Source of the DNA: Pantoea agglomerans NBRC 102470 | GTDB taxonomy: Bacteria > Pseudomonadota > Gammaproteobacteria > Enterobacterales > Enterobacteriaceae | Direction of reading: 5' to 3' | Assembly: GCF_001598475.1 (NCBI RefSeq) | Contig: NZ_BCZA01000006.1 | Coordinates: forward strand, 62,001-126,000 | DNA length: 64,000 nt | In this document: positions 33,542-42,348 of the stretch, one piece after another | Numbering within the stretch: position 1 is the stretch's first letter | Layout of the letters: the number at the start of each line of letters is the position of its first letter | Translations under genes and position numbers: made by a program | The notes under the pieces: generated by a model | Databases searched by the model: none | The model's input: the letters and a program-made list of their open reading frames with translations, nothing else | Told to the model about the DNA's origin: nothing

Positions 33542-35077
33542 CTAGCGCTGCGGAGTGAACACCATTCCGGCGGACGCAAGACAGGCTTTAAGTGTGCCGA
33601 ACGCATCCTGACACTGCCGCTCGTTGACGCAGGCGTAACCCAGCAGCAATCCGCGCGCCCCCTGAGGGTGCATATAATATTGCGAAAGTGGCCGTACTTT
33701 GACGCCGCGCTTTAGCGCCTCCGCGGCTATCGCCACGTCATCCGCGCCTGCTGGCAGCGGGATCACCAGATGCAGCCCCGCTTCATGATTGAATGCCGGT
33801 AAAAAGGCTGGCCCCAGATAGCGCTCGATCAGCCTGCAGAGAAACTGCCGCCGCTGGCGGTAAAGCAGGCGCATCCGGCGGATATGCTCCATGTAATGGC
33901 CCAGCCGGATAAACTCCGCCAGCGCACGCTGAATCAGCAGATGTCCGCCGCGATAGAGCTCTGCCGCGGCGATGCGCAACGGCTGTGCCAGCGGTTTCGG
34001 CACCACCATGTAGCCAATGCGCAGCGCGGGATAGAGCGTTTTGCTGAACGTTCCCATGTAAATGACCGGCGCATCCGCTTCCAGCCCCTGCAGTGAGGGA
34101 TGAGGCTGGCCGGAAAAACGAAATTCGCTGTCGTAGTCATCTTCCACAATCCAGCTCTGATGGCGACGTGCAAGGGTGAGCAATGCCTGACGACGGGCCA
34201 GGCTCAGATGCACACCCAGCGGATATTGATGAGAGGGCGTCACAAACACCATCTTTGGTGGCGGGCCGCTGTCCGGCACCAGTCCCTGCTCATCCACGGG
34301 CATCGCCCGAATCTTCAGGCCATTCATGCGCAGCAGATTGCGCGTTCCCCAGTAGCCTGGCTCCTCCATCCAGACCCGATCGCCAGGATCGCACAACACC
34401 CGCGTTACCAGATCAACCGCCTGATGAACCCCTTCGGTGATCAGGATCTGGTCAGCATCGGCCCGAACTGAACGTGCCACCCGCAGATAATCCACCAGCG
34501 CATGGCGCAGATCGGGACAGCCACCGCCGCTGCTGTAGACCAGGCGGTGAACGTCAGGTTCGCGATTCAGACGCGCCTGAATCTGACTGAACAGCTTGTG
34601 GGGGAATTCGGTCACATCGGGCGCACCGGGGACAAACGCGCCCCACTGGTAAGGCGATGCTGTCGCGTGCCCCAGCAGACTGGCGCCCCGCTTCGACAGC
34701 GTCGCCGGTCGTTGCGCCTTCACCGCCTGAAGGTCGGCTATCGCATCACTCTGCAGAGACTTTTCCGGCAGCGTCTCTGCAATCCAGGTGCCGCTGCCGG
34801 TCCGCGCGGTGACATAGCCCTGAGCCATCAGGCTCTCATAAACATGCATAACCGTGTTTCGCGACACGCCCAGTTCGCGCGCCAGATCGCGGGTTGGCGG
34901 TAAACGGCTTCCGCGCGGAAACACCTCTTCAGCGATCGCGGCCTGCATGCAGTTCAGCAGCCGCTGATGTAATGAGCCAGTTCTTAAAAACTGTAACCGC
35001 GCTAATAGATGATCTGCGTATAAGAGTCGCAATTGGCTCCACCTTTCCTCTGACAATTGGCTCTGGCAACTCACCAC
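33542..35077 (-). CDS. MocR-family regulator (GntR helix-turn-helix plus aminotransferase domain), GabR-like
   Basis: A chimeric regulator of 511 residues. A GntR winged helix spans about residues 35-105 (LPPTRDLARELGVSRNTVMHVYESLMAQGYV), joined to a fold-type I aminotransferase domain with the PLP Lys in MGTFSKTLYPALRIGYMV and the Asp in IVEDDYDSEFRF. GabR proteins bind PLP and GABA and control gabT. Here the gene lies 65 bp from divergent gabT, so GABA sensing is likely. The GTG at 35077 has little ribosome site; a TTG at 35032 preceded by AGGTGGAG is an alternative that would shorten the protein by 15 residues. Direct repeats in this part may be binding sites. Confidence 0.9.
   Translation of the reverse strand: MVSCQSQLSEERWSQLRLLYADHLLARLQFLRTGSLHQRLLNCMQAAIAEEVFPRGSRLPPTRDLARELGVSRNTVMHVYESLMAQGYVTARTGSGTWIAETLPEKSLQSDAIADLQAVKAQRPATLSKRGASLLGHATASPYQWGAFVPGAPDVTEFPHKLFSQIQARLNREPDVHRLVYSSGGGCPDLRHALVDYLRVARSVRADADQILITEGVHQAVDLVTRVLCDPGDRVWMEEPGYWGTRNLLRMNGLKIRAMPVDEQGLVPDSGPPPKMVFVTPSHQYPLGVHLSLARRQALLTLARRHQSWIVEDDYDSEFRFSGQPHPSLQGLEADAPVIYMGTFSKTLYPALRIGYMVVPKPLAQPLRIAAAELYRGGHLLIQRALAEFIRLGHYMEHIRRMRLLYRQRRQFLCRLIERYLGPAFLPAFNHEAGLHLVIPLPAGADDVAIAAEALKRGVKVRPLSQYYMHPQGARGLLLGYACVNERQCQDAFGTLKACLASAGMVFTPQR
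35030..35063. repeat. Two direct repeats CAATTGGCTC near the start of the GabR-like gene
   Basis: CAATTGGCTC occurs at 35030-35039 and 35054-35063, 24 bp apart, beside the gabR-gabT divergent promoters. MocR regulators commonly bind direct repeats near their own genes. The repeats lie in the 5' coding region if the GTG start is used, or largely upstream if translation begins at TTG 35032. Confidence 0.5.
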
Positions 35078-35095
35078 GCCTCAGGCATAAATAAA

Positions 35096-35121
35096 CGTGT
35101 TTGTCGGAAATTGTAAACACG
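35096..35121. promoter_or_regulatory. Inverted repeat in the gabR-gabT promoter region
   Basis: CGTGTTT and AAACACG form a perfect 7-bp inverted repeat separated by twelve bases, 22 bp before the gabT ATG. It is a candidate operator, or overlaps promoter elements. Function is inferred from position. Confidence 0.5.
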
Positions 35122-35142
35122 CATATTAACGAGGTGGAATAA

Positions 35143-36429
35143 ATGAGCGAAAAAAATAACCTGTTGCAGCAGCGCAAAGCACAGGCTCTCCCCAAAGGTA
35201 TCGGTACGCTGTGCGACTGGTACGTTGCCCGGGCAGAGAACGCCACCTTATGGGATCAGGAGGGTAATAGCTGGATCGACTTCGCGGGCGGCATCGCGGT
35301 ACTGAACACCGGCCACCGCCATCCACGCATTGAACAGGCGATTGCCGATCAATTAACAAAGTTTACCCATACGGCTTTCCAGATCACCCCTTACGAAAGC
35401 TACATCGCACTGGCCGAGCGTATTAATCAGCGGGTTCCCATCGCCGGTGCGGCGAAAACGGCCTTCTTCACCACCGGGGCGGAAGCGGTAGAAAATGCCG
35501 TAAAAGTGGCGCGTGCCTATACCCGCCGTCACGGCATCATCACCTTTGGTAACGCATTCCATGGGCGCACCTTTATGACCATGGCAATGACCGGAAAAGT
35601 GGCGCCTTACAAGCGGGATTTCGGCCCGATGCCGCCGTCAGTCTTCCATGCACGCTATCCCAGCGCGGTTCAGGGGATCAGCATCGGGGCGGCACTGACC
35701 AGCCTTGAAGAAATTTTTACGCAGGACATTGCGCCCCATGACGTCGCCGCGATCGTGCTGGAGCCGGTGCAGGGCGAAGGTGGATTCCATGCGGCACCCG
35801 CAGAGTTTATGGTGCAGTTGCGGGAGCTGGCTGACCGTCACGGCATTCTGCTGATTGCGGATGAAGTTCAGAGTGGATTTGCGCGTACCGGCAAGCTGTT
35901 TGCCATGGAACACTACCCGGTTAAGGCCGATATCATCACCATGGCGAAAAGCCTGGCAGGCGGGATGCCGCTCTCCGCGGTCGCTGGTCGTGCAGAGGTA
36001 ATGGATGCACCTGCACCAGGTGGGCTGGGCGGGACCTATGCCGGAAACCCGCTGGCTATCGCCTCGGCCCATGCGGTGCTGGATGTAATTGAAGAGGAGC
36101 AGCTCTGCCAGCGCGCCGTTGATCTCGGTGCCCGGCTTGAAGCAGAACTCCAGCAACATCAACACAAACATCCGGACATTGCTGAAGTGCGTGCGCTGGG
36201 TTCGATGGTGGCGATGGAGTTCTATCAGGCCAGCACCGCGCAGGCGGTTCAGAAGATGGCGATGGAACAGGGCTTGCTGCTGCTGACCTGCGGAGCCAAA
36301 GGCAACGTCATCCGCTTCCTCTACCCGCTCACCATTCCTGATGCGCAGTTCAGCCAGGCGCTGACCATTCTCTCCACGGTGATCGATCACTGTGTCGCAC
36401 CCGCCGGACATCCCGTCGTCCCGGCCTGA
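35143..36429 (+). CDS. gabT: 4-aminobutyrate aminotransferase
   Basis: A 428-residue class III PLP aminotransferase that converts GABA and 2-oxoglutarate to succinate semialdehyde and glutamate. The N-terminal GTLCDWYVARAENATLWDQEG, the FFTTGAEAVENAVKVAR phosphate-binding segment, the Glu in LEPVQGEGGFHAAP, the Asp in LLIADEVQSGFARTGK and the PLP Lys in ITMAKSLAGGMP are all present. The sequence follows E. coli GabT throughout. GAGGTGG precedes the ATG. gabP follows after 76 bp. No succinate-semialdehyde dehydrogenase gene (gabD) is in the window. Confidence 0.95.
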   Translation: MSEKNNLLQQRKAQALPKGIGTLCDWYVARAENATLWDQEGNSWIDFAGGIAVLNTGHRHPRIEQAIADQLTKFTHTAFQITPYESYIALAERINQRVPIAGAAKTAFFTTGAEAVENAVKVARAYTRRHGIITFGNAFHGRTFMTMAMTGKVAPYKRDFGPMPPSVFHARYPSAVQGISIGAALTSLEEIFTQDIAPHDVAAIVLEPVQGEGGFHAAPAEFMVQLRELADRHGILLIADEVQSGFARTGKLFAMEHYPVKADIITMAKSLAGGMPLSAVAGRAEVMDAPAPGGLGGTYAGNPLAIASAHAVLDVIEEEQLCQRAVDLGARLEAELQQHQHKHPDIAEVRALGSMVAMEFYQASTAQAVQKMAMEQGLLLLTCGAKGNVIRFLYPLTIPDAQFSQALTILSTVIDHCVAPAGHPVVPA

Positions 36430-36505
36430 TTTCGCTGACGCGTTAACGCAAGTTCATCCCCGTTCGTCCGGCCATCCAGGCCGGACGTCGACAGGAGACG
36501 TTTAC

Positions 36506-37921
36506 ATGACGATGACTCAGAGTGCGAATGCAGATTCGCTGGCTCAAAACCTGAAACCGCGCCACGTGCGTATGCTCTCAATTGCGGGCGTGATTGGCGC
36601 CGGGCTGTTTGTTGGCTCCGGCCATGCTATTTCTGAAGCGGGCCCCGCGGTGTTGATCTCTTATGCCGCTGCCGGTGCGCTGGTGGTCCTGATTATGCGG
36701 ATGCTGGCCGAGATGGCCGTCGCCTCACCCGATTCAGGCTCGTTCTCAACCTACGCCGATAAAGCGCTGGGACGCTGGGCCGGATTTACCATCGGCTGGC
36801 TCTACTGGTGGTTCTGGGTGCTGGTGATCCCGCTGGAAGCCAACGCTGCGGGAACCATTCTTCATGCCTGGTTCCCCGCTGTCGCCATCTGGCAGTTCAC
36901 GTTTGCTATCACCCTGTTGCTGACCATTACCAATCTGCTCAGCGTAAAAAATTATGGTGAGTTTGAGTTCTGGTTTGCATTGATCAAGGTCGTTGCCATC
37001 ATCCTGTTCCTGGGCGTGGCAGGTGCGGCAGTGTTTGGTCTGCTGCCTGGCAGCAATACCAGCGGCCTGTCGCATCTCTATGACACTCACGGATTTATGC
37101 CGAATGGTATCGGCGCGGTAGTGGCTGCCATCCTGACCACCATGTTCTCTTTTATGGGCACAGAAATTGTCACGATTGCCGCCGCAGAGTCGAAGAATCC
37201 CGGCAAGCAGATTACTCAGGCAACTAACTCCGTCATCTGGCGTATTGCGCTGTTCTATCTGCTGTCGATTTTCTTTGTAGTGGCGCTGGTGCCGTGGAAT
37301 GCGCCAGGACTGGTTGAACAGGGTTCATGGCAGACGGTGTTACAGGCGATGAACATCCCGCACGCCCGGCTGATTGTCGATCTGGTGGTGCTGATGGCGG
37401 TGTGCAGTTGTCTTAACTCTGCGCTTTATACCTCTTCACGCATGCTCTACTCCCTGTCACGCCGCAAAGATGCACCGGCGGCTGCCTCACGCACCAATCG
37501 CAGCGGCACGCCGTGGATTGCGGTGCTGCTCTCTACCGCGGCTGCATTTCTGGCGGTGATCGCCAATTATCTGGCGCCCAGCGTGGTGTTTGAATTTTTA
37601 CTGGCCACGTCGGGAGCGATTGCACTGCTGGTCTATCTGGTGATCGCTGCATCCCATCTGGTGCTGCGTAAAAAGCGTGAGAAAGCGGGTGAAGTCCTGA
37701 GTTACCGGATGTGGTTATTTCCTGGCCTGACGTGGGTCACTATCCTGTTTATCGTCACGGTGCTGGTAATCATGTTGTTTGATGCGAAACATCAGGCTGA
37801 ATTACTGGCAACCGGCGGTTTGACACTGCTGATTATTACCACCAGCCTGGTGCTGCGTCGTAAAAAGGAGAAGCGTCAGAATACGAAATATTTTACTCAG
37901 CGCTCTTCTGACTCTTACTGA
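36506..37921 (+). CDS. gabP: GABA permease
   Basis: A 471-residue APC-superfamily amino-acid permease with about 12 membrane helices, close to E. coli GabP (466). Diagnostic segments are MLSIAGVIGAGLFVGSGHAI, MLAEMAVASPDSGSFSTYADKALGRWAGF, WLYWWFWVLVIPLEANAAG and SCLNSALYTSSRMLYSLSRR. It imports GABA by proton symport to feed GabT. ATG 36506 has AGGAG eight bases upstream; a second ATG lies two codons later. It forms an operon with gabT and ends at a strong terminator. Confidence 0.95.
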   Translation: MTMTQSANADSLAQNLKPRHVRMLSIAGVIGAGLFVGSGHAISEAGPAVLISYAAAGALVVLIMRMLAEMAVASPDSGSFSTYADKALGRWAGFTIGWLYWWFWVLVIPLEANAAGTILHAWFPAVAIWQFTFAITLLLTITNLLSVKNYGEFEFWFALIKVVAIILFLGVAGAAVFGLLPGSNTSGLSHLYDTHGFMPNGIGAVVAAILTTMFSFMGTEIVTIAAAESKNPGKQITQATNSVIWRIALFYLLSIFFVVALVPWNAPGLVEQGSWQTVLQAMNIPHARLIVDLVVLMAVCSCLNSALYTSSRMLYSLSRRKDAPAAASRTNRSGTPWIAVLLSTAAAFLAVIANYLAPSVVFEFLLATSGAIALLVYLVIAASHLVLRKKREKAGEVLSYRMWLFPGLTWVTILFIVTVLVIMLFDAKHQAELLATGGLTLLIITTSLVLRRKKEKRQNTKYFTQRSSDSY

Positions 37922-37950
37922 TCTTCACGCAAGCTTTTTATAAATTAAAC

Positions 37951-37980
37951 CCACCTTTGACAGCAAAGGTGGTTTTTTTT
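37951..37980 (+). terminator. Terminator of gabTP
   Basis: CCACCTTTG and CAAAGGTGG form a perfect 9-bp stem with loop ACAG, followed by eight T residues. Confidence 0.95.
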
Positions 37981-38239
37981 GCATATCAACAGATGCAACG
38001 CGTATTAACCCTCGATTATGCAAGGGATTAATAAGATGCACACATTATCTGCTGATGATGATTACGGTAAACTGAATTCCCCGATGCTGACTTAAAAATT
38101 TCAAAAAAGATACTTCACTGGCTCTTAGTGACTTAATGATAAACCCTGTATGAGCTATGGGTTTATATCTTTAGATTCCATATCACCGTTGCTGCTAAGG
38201 CATTGCACTGTCGTTCACAATAAAACCTCAAGAGAAGCA
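37981..38239. other. Intergenic region without genes
   Basis: AT-rich spacer between the gabTP terminator and the fimbrial-like gene. I see no open frame with a ribosome site and no clear repeat. Confidence 0.5.
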
Positions 38240-38542
38240 TTAAAGATAGGTAACGTAAAGTATCCCTTTGCTCTTTTCAGGATTAAACCAGTGCATTTTT
38301 ACTTCCAGAGGTAACTTGGTCAGCGATTCGGGATTCATCAGGTCAGCAGTAGTGACCACAGCCTTACCACTGGCGGGATCAAAACAGTCAAACACGACAG
38401 GATTTTGTCCGACATTCATATTACATGAACCATTAGTAATGGCTCCGCTGAAGGTAATAGTGCCAGAATCTGAATCCGCAATAACCGGTCCGGCCAGGGC
38501 AATCAGCAGCGTGCTAATGCCGACAGATAAAAAAGATTTCAT
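38240..38542 (-). CDS. Short exported fimbrial-subunit-like protein
   Basis: A 100-residue protein with a signal peptide (MKSFLSVGISTLLIALAGPVIA) and a mature part opening with the type 1 pilin pattern GTITFSGAITNGSCNM, where Cys is the first of the usual disulfide pair; the second is in FDCFDPASG. Ordinary pilins run to about 150-180 residues with a C-terminal strand; here the chain ends early with KGILYVTYL, so it is a minimal Ig-like fold or a truncated subunit. There is no chaperone, usher or other pilin gene nearby. A GGAGG-like site precedes the ATG. Function is unknown. Confidence 0.75.
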   Translation of the reverse strand: MKSFLSVGISTLLIALAGPVIADSDSGTITFSGAITNGSCNMNVGQNPVVFDCFDPASGKAVVTTADLMNPESLTKLPLEVKMHWFNPEKSKGILYVTYL

Positions 38543-39028
38543 TGTGCGTCCTCCTGAGTATGTATCACCTGTTATCGGCTCACATTCCCAAAGATTAAGT
38601 GCTGAGTGAACGAATAAATGTAAATGTACGAACGCTTAGCCCAATGAAATCCCTTAAAAACCTTTGTTGAGAATAATCCTAATCCAGCCAGCTAACGAGA
38701 GTGTAGACCATCGCTGGATAAATTTTCTTTCTTACATTCATTTTTTTATTATGGCCTTGTAGCAGCAAATCACGGCCGCCTTTTACTTAATGACGCTTTG
38801 CAATAGTTAACACGCTTTGCATAGCGCCTTCCGTTAGCGGAAAAGGTCATGATTAATGTGACGGTGGTAAACAGCAGGTAACTCTTCGCGCTTTAGATGA
38901 CTTTACTACGCTGCTATTAAAGGTTTCCATTTATCATGATTGAACAGTCAATATAAAAATATCCGAAGAGAATGTCTATTTTACTTAAGCCATTCCCCTG
39001 CTGATTAATATTGCCAAAAACATTCAGC
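38543..39028. other. 486-bp intergenic region without a recognisable gene
   Basis: AT-rich spacer holding the promoter region of the fimbrial-like gene. A frame overlapping its right end on the minus strand is a shadow of the VOC gene region. A small hairpin (CTTCCG-TTAG-CGGAA, about 38828-38842) is the only structure noted. Confidence 0.5.
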
Positions 39029-39448
39029 TTATTCCAGATACTGGCTGAAACGCAGCAGATAACCATCGGGGTCCTGCACCAGAAACTCCCGCTGACAGGC
39101 GGTGGTCTCACCGGTGTCATAGTGGTTGTCCCGAAGCGGCCGAAAGAGCGGAACGCCATGCTGCTGCAAACGCGTCAGCACAGCCTGAACATCATCGATT
39201 TCAATCTGGAAATTAATACCCCGCCCCAGCGGCCAGCGCAGATCGGCTATGTTCCAGCCCTGCGGATGGAACTGCTCAATCATCAATTGCACCTCTCCAT
39301 AGCAGAGGTAAGCAAAATCAGGCTGCTGGCGCTGAATTCTCACACTGAAACCCAGCACCACGGTGTAAAAATGCAGCGAAGCGGTAAAGTCAGTGACGGT
39401 CAGTTCTGGCACCATAGGGTTCCAGTAAAGGGTTTGATTATCACTCAT
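39029..39448 (-). CDS. VOC-family protein (glyoxalase/bleomycin-resistance fold)
   Basis: A 139-residue vicinal-oxygen-chelate protein. The pattern VPELTVTDFTASLHFYTVVLGF, the strand AYLCYGEVQLMIE, NFQIEIDDVQAVLTRLQQHGV and the terminal REFLVQDPDGYLLRFSQYL are typical of the bleomycin-resistance/fosfomycin-resistance-like group. Metal ligands are not fully evident, so it may bind rather than convert a ligand. I start at ATG 39448 (MSDNQTLYW); a GTG at 39490 that overlaps the LysR stop as GTGA is an alternative and would make the two genes translationally coupled. It likely forms a unit with the upstream LysR gene. Confidence 0.85.
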   Translation of the reverse strand: MSDNQTLYWNPMVPELTVTDFTASLHFYTVVLGFSVRIQRQQPDFAYLCYGEVQLMIEQFHPQGWNIADLRWPLGRGINFQIEIDDVQAVLTRLQQHGVPLFRPLRDNHYDTGETTACQREFLVQDPDGYLLRFSQYLE

Positions 39449-39486
39449 AGTAAGGTTCCATTTTGATCGGTTACTCGCCCCTCTGA

Positions 39487-40377
39487 TCACCGGTTCTGGA
39501 TTCTGCTTTGCAGCTCATCCAGCATCAGCCGCAGTGCGGCAGACTGGTGCTCACGCGACAGGTAAAGCCCCCATATGCCAATACGTTGCGGCTCATAATC
39601 GGGCAGTAATTTTACCAGCTTCCCTGTTTCCAGTGCATGGCGAGCCTCCTGCTCAGGCACCATCGCTATCCCGCAATGCGCTATCGCCGCGTCACACAAC
39701 AGTGAAGAGATACCCGCACTGAAATTTCCTCTGACGGCAACCGCGATTTTCTCCCCGCCAGCCGCCGTAAAATGCCAGCTCTGTCCGGCAAAGCGACTGT
39801 AGTAGAGGCAGTTATGCTGAGCCAGATCGTCCGGGGTTTCCGGGTTACCCCGCGCCTTAAGATACTCAGGTGAGGCACAGAGTACCGAGTGGCATTCGCC
39901 GAGACGGCGCGCGATCGCCCCCGGCTCTGGCGAGTCGGTGATGCGGATAGCGAGATCGATGCGCTCACCAATCAGGCTTACTGGCTGATTGTTAATTTCC
40001 AGCTCAATGCGCAGTGCCGGATAACGCGCCAGAAAATCGGGGATCACCGGGCCGACAAGATGAAGAGCCGTAAAGTGGGCGCAGGCGATGCGAAGCGTTC
40101 CGGCCGGGACGCCCTGAGTAGTTTCCTGCTGGATCGCCTCTGAGATCAGGGCCAGCTGACGGGTTTTTTGCAGGATCGCCTCTCCGGCAGGCGTAAGGGT
40201 CAGCTGGCGCGAAGAGCGATGCAGCAGACGCGTTCCCGCCCACTTTTCCATCTCCTCCAGATAACGGCTGACCATCGGGCGGGAGATCCCCAGCGATCGT
40301 GAGGCGGCACTCAGGCTGCCCAGTTCACATATCCGGTTGAAAACGGCTGCCGCCGTGACTCTGTCCATCCACTCCAC
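39487..40377 (-). CDS. LysR-family transcriptional regulator
   Basis: A 296-residue LysR protein of the DmlR/AaeR-like branch. The N-terminal helix-turn-helix reads AVFNRICELGSLSAASRSLGISRPMVSRYLEEMEKW, followed by TRLLHRSSRQLTLTPAGEAI. The effector domain contains LRIACAHFTALHLVGPVIPDFLARYP and RIDLAIRI. It is divergent from the MBL-fold gene 137 bp away and directly precedes the VOC gene; either could be its target. The start could also be the Met three codons later. Confidence 0.9.
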   Translation of the reverse strand: MEWMDRVTAAAVFNRICELGSLSAASRSLGISRPMVSRYLEEMEKWAGTRLLHRSSRQLTLTPAGEAILQKTRQLALISEAIQQETTQGVPAGTLRIACAHFTALHLVGPVIPDFLARYPALRIELEINNQPVSLIGERIDLAIRITDSPEPGAIARRLGECHSVLCASPEYLKARGNPETPDDLAQHNCLYYSRFAGQSWHFTAAGGEKIAVAVRGNFSAGISSLLCDAAIAHCGIAMVPEQEARHALETGKLVKLLPDYEPQRIGIWGLYLSREHQSAALRLMLDELQSRIQNR

Positions 40378-40514
40378 CTGTTCGGATTATGAAACTCAGC
40401 ATCTCTGATTGCGGGAATTCTAACAGATAGCCAGATGCGTAGAATAGCGCCACTGATACTGAACATCGCCCGTTACGCCTGCCTGAATCGGGCATTTATC
40501 TCTGAGGATCCTCA

Positions 40515-41366
40515 ATGAAAACTAAGCTGTTACCTGTGATGCTGGTGCTGGCCTCGGCCTCCGCCAGCGCAGCCACCCTGCAACTGCAAACCTATAATCC
40601 GCAGGAAAAGGGCATCTTTGCCGTCTCCTCAACACTGGTTACCGGGCCAACCGAAGCGATTCTGTTTGATGCCCAGTTCAGCACCCAGGACGGTGAAAAA
40701 CTGGCAGAGATGATTAAAAAGAGCGGAAAAACGTTAAAGGAAATTGTGATCACTTCTGGCGATCCCGATTTCTACTTTGGTCTGGAGCCAATTGTTAAAG
40801 CCTGGCCGGACGTGAAGGTGGTTGCCGCGCCGGCGGTGGTGAAGCATATCCAGCAGACGCATGACGCCAAGCTGAAATACTGGGGTCCACAGATGAAGCA
40901 GGGCGCGCCGGATAAGGTGTTTGTGCCTGAAGTGACCCATCAGACCCGCTTTAGCGTCGACGGCGAGGTGCTGGAGCTGCGTCATCCGGAGCAATACGCC
41001 GCTTATATCTGGATCCCGTCTGCGAGCACCATTCTGGGCGGTACCGCCCTCTCCTCGGGCATTCATGTCTGGACGGCTGACACTCAGACCGTTCAGAGCC
41101 GCGCTGAGTGGCGTCATATCCTGACCGAAATGCAGACGCTGAACGCGAAGAACGTGATTCCGGGTCACTATCTCGGTGCCCGTCCGGCCGGTTCACAGGC
41201 GGTGGATTTCACCCTGAATTATCTGAAGAGTTTTGAGGCGGCGCTGGCGCAACATAAAACCTCAGCGCAGGTGATTACCGCCATGAAAGCCGCCTGGCCG
41301 AAACTGGCAGAACCGGCTTCACTGGAACTCAGCGCCAAAGTCAATACCGGCGAGATGAAGTGGTAA
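40515..41366 (+). CDS. Periplasmic MBL-fold protein with a degraded metal motif
   Basis: A 283-residue metallo-beta-lactamase-fold protein with a signal peptide (MKTKLLPVMLVLASASASA). The fold is shown by STLVTGPTEAILFDAQFS, EIVITSGDPDFYFGL and VIPGHYLGARP. In active family members the central motif is H-x-H-x-D-H; here residues 81-86 read S-G-D-P-D-F, so three His ligands are replaced. The late His in IPGHY is kept. Either it binds a single metal in a different way or has lost hydrolase activity. It is divergent from a LysR regulator. The substrate is unknown. Confidence 0.8.
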   Translation: MKTKLLPVMLVLASASASAATLQLQTYNPQEKGIFAVSSTLVTGPTEAILFDAQFSTQDGEKLAEMIKKSGKTLKEIVITSGDPDFYFGLEPIVKAWPDVKVVAAPAVVKHIQQTHDAKLKYWGPQMKQGAPDKVFVPEVTHQTRFSVDGEVLELRHPEQYAAYIWIPSASTILGGTALSSGIHVWTADTQTVQSRAEWRHILTEMQTLNAKNVIPGHYLGARPAGSQAVDFTLNYLKSFEAALAQHKTSAQVITAMKAAWPKLAEPASLELSAKVNTGEMKW

Positions 41367-41456
41367 ATCCCGCTGAGAGGTCAGCTGACTACCGGGTTTG
41401 CAACGTTTAAGCAGACCCGGCTGAACCCATTGACCTGATCTAAAGATGCCCGGGCG

Positions 41457-42128
41457 CTATCTTTTCGCCAGATAGCGCCTGTCATCGCGCGCCTGCAACC
41501 GCGCCTCCGCTGGTGAGGGGAAGATATAGTGAAACAGATCGCGGTAAAAACTCAGGTGCTTCAGTAATCCTTCCTGTATGGATCTACTGATGTCTTTGAT
41601 CAGAAATTCCTGGGTGGTGCTGAAGTTAGTCACGCTAAAAAAGGTTTTGTCATAGACGTTGACCACACCTTCCCATTTCATCACCTGCTCTTCCGGGGAA
41701 GCCCCTTCTGAGGCGACAAATATCCCTTTATGGGATTTCACACCCTGCTTGCTGACATAGGTAGTTAACGCATCATAGCCGCGCTTGTTACGCCAGCGGC
41801 AGAATTCGTAGGGCACATCGTAATGGGGCAGCACAAAGTCCGGACTACGAAAATGTTCATCACCAATTAACCCATCCAGCGTAACCGTGAAATGCAGAAA
41901 GTCCTGCAGGAAGTCGAACTGGCGGGTTTTAGTCAGTGTGACATTAATGGTGTAGTGACCTGCATGCACATACCAGTAATTGGTAAAGCCGGTGACCAGA
42001 ATACAGAACGCCTGCCAGTCACTGAGTCTTCGATCCCCCGCCAGCCCCCTGAAACGGCTGATCATCATCCGTGATTTGGGATGCTGATACGCTTTCAGCA
42101 GCGGATCGTTCATACCTTTCAGTAACAT
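41457..42128 (-). CDS. Hypothetical protein, 223 aa
   Basis: A soluble protein rich in aromatic residues. Segments include a helical N terminus (NDPLLKAYQHPKSRMMISRFRG), FCILVTGFTNYWYVHAGHYTINVTLT, FLHFTVTLDGLIGDEHFRSPDFVLPHYDVPYEFCRW and a C-terminal helix KHLSFYRDLFHYIFPSPAEARLQARDDRRYL, broken here for length. There is no signal peptide or known catalytic motif. ATG 42128 has AAGGAG eight bases upstream and is chosen over a GTG three codons earlier. I do not recognise the family. The flanking genes are unrelated in function. Confidence 0.7.
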   Translation of the reverse strand: MLLKGMNDPLLKAYQHPKSRMMISRFRGLAGDRRLSDWQAFCILVTGFTNYWYVHAGHYTINVTLTKTRQFDFLQDFLHFTVTLDGLIGDEHFRSPDFVLPHYDVPYEFCRWRNKRGYDALTTYVSKQGVKSHKGIFVASEGASPEEQVMKWEGVVNVYDKTFFSVTNFSTTQEFLIKDISRSIQEGLLKHLSFYRDLFHYIFPSPAEARLQARDDRRYLAKR

Positions 42129-42320
42129 CAGGCACACTCCTTGATAGATTGCGCTTATCCTGCCACGCCCTGATCAGGGTGAAAAGTGTCGTTGGTCTGA
42201 ATGTGACCCCCATTAAAATCTGGCGGGTGGCGTGGAACGGACTATCGGATTGGGGAGAGGGGTTAGCGTTTTAAATTCGTCAGAGAGGGGAAAGCGGAGG
42301 CATCGATAATGAAACAGGAT

Positions 42321-42339
42321 GCCAGCCTTACGGGCTGGC
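42321..42339. terminator. Hairpin downstream of the minus-strand LysR gene and antitoxin remnant
   Basis: GCCAGCC and GGCTGGC form a 7-bp stem with a five-base loop, 11 bases past the TGA of the remnant at 42349. The following minus-strand sequence ATCCTGTTTC gives only a weak U-tract. Confidence 0.5.
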
Positions 42340-42348
42340 CTGTCAGAG

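Noticed and set aside
35638..36411. Long antisense open frame (257 codons) across gabT
   Set aside because: It is a shadow of GC-rich codon structure in an unmistakable gabT gene and has no family features.
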